Of a stretch of DNA of 35,306 bases, positions 35,225-35,306 are shown one piece after another. The position numbers and the translations under genes are program-made. Below the pieces are notes generated by a model. The model searched no databases and was not told where the DNA came from. It saw only the letters and a list, made by a program, of their open reading frames with translations. This DNA is from Actinomycetes bacterium (GTDB lineage Bacteria; Actinomycetota; Acidimicrobiia; Acidimicrobiales; Bog-793), in NCBI GenBank assembly GCA_021796545.1, contig JAKABX010000008.1, forward strand, positions 1 to 35,306, written 5' to 3'. Numbering within the stretch: the stretch's first letter is position 1; each line of letters starts with the position of its first letter.

Positions 35225-35306
35225 GGGCCGCCCGCGCGCCGGGCTGTGCAAGGGCCGCTTCGTCGGCGCGTCGGCGCCGACGGAGGCGGTGCGCGCCGCC
35301 CACGTG

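Noticed and set aside
35225-35306. Possible gene on the minus strand at the window end (ORF 35049..35303)
   Set aside because: Arg-rich translation overlapping the methylase; too little sequence to judge.

Overview
High-GC actinobacterial-type window (gene content and style suggest an Acidimicrobiia-like lineage; taxonomy is inference). Most of it is a ~20 kb branched-chain amino acid and serine biosynthesis cluster: gatCAB | ilvD | ilvB-ilvN-ilvC-Zn-ADH | serC <> aminotransferase-serA | leuA-sulfocyanin-like lipoprotein >< leuD-leuC-greA-DUF1707 <> leuB-ilvE-cimA. It is followed by accessory and housekeeping genes: MscS-like channel, GNATs, acyl desaturase, ABC-F ATPase, HtrA-like protease, DUF3039 protein and a Dam-like adenine methylase. 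The main non-coding result is a set of three short, unannotated leader peptides, each upstream of a branched-chain operon. Their codon runs differ: Val-Val-Leu-Leu before ilvB, Leu-Leu-Leu before leuA, and Val/Ile-Ile before leuB-ilvE-cimA. Each is followed by an intrinsic-terminator hairpin. All three share one architecture: TTGMCG - 17/18 bp - NANANT-like -10 - exactly 6 nt - GTG, with a final Thr(ACC)-stop. This suggests leaderless leader-peptide mRNAs. The same '-10, 6-7 nt, start codon' geometry recurs at several ordinary genes. The first ~200 bp encode a fragment of a CCA-tRNA-nucleotidyltransferase-like HD domain joined to a truncated SIMPL-domain gene, which is probably a chimeric contig end.
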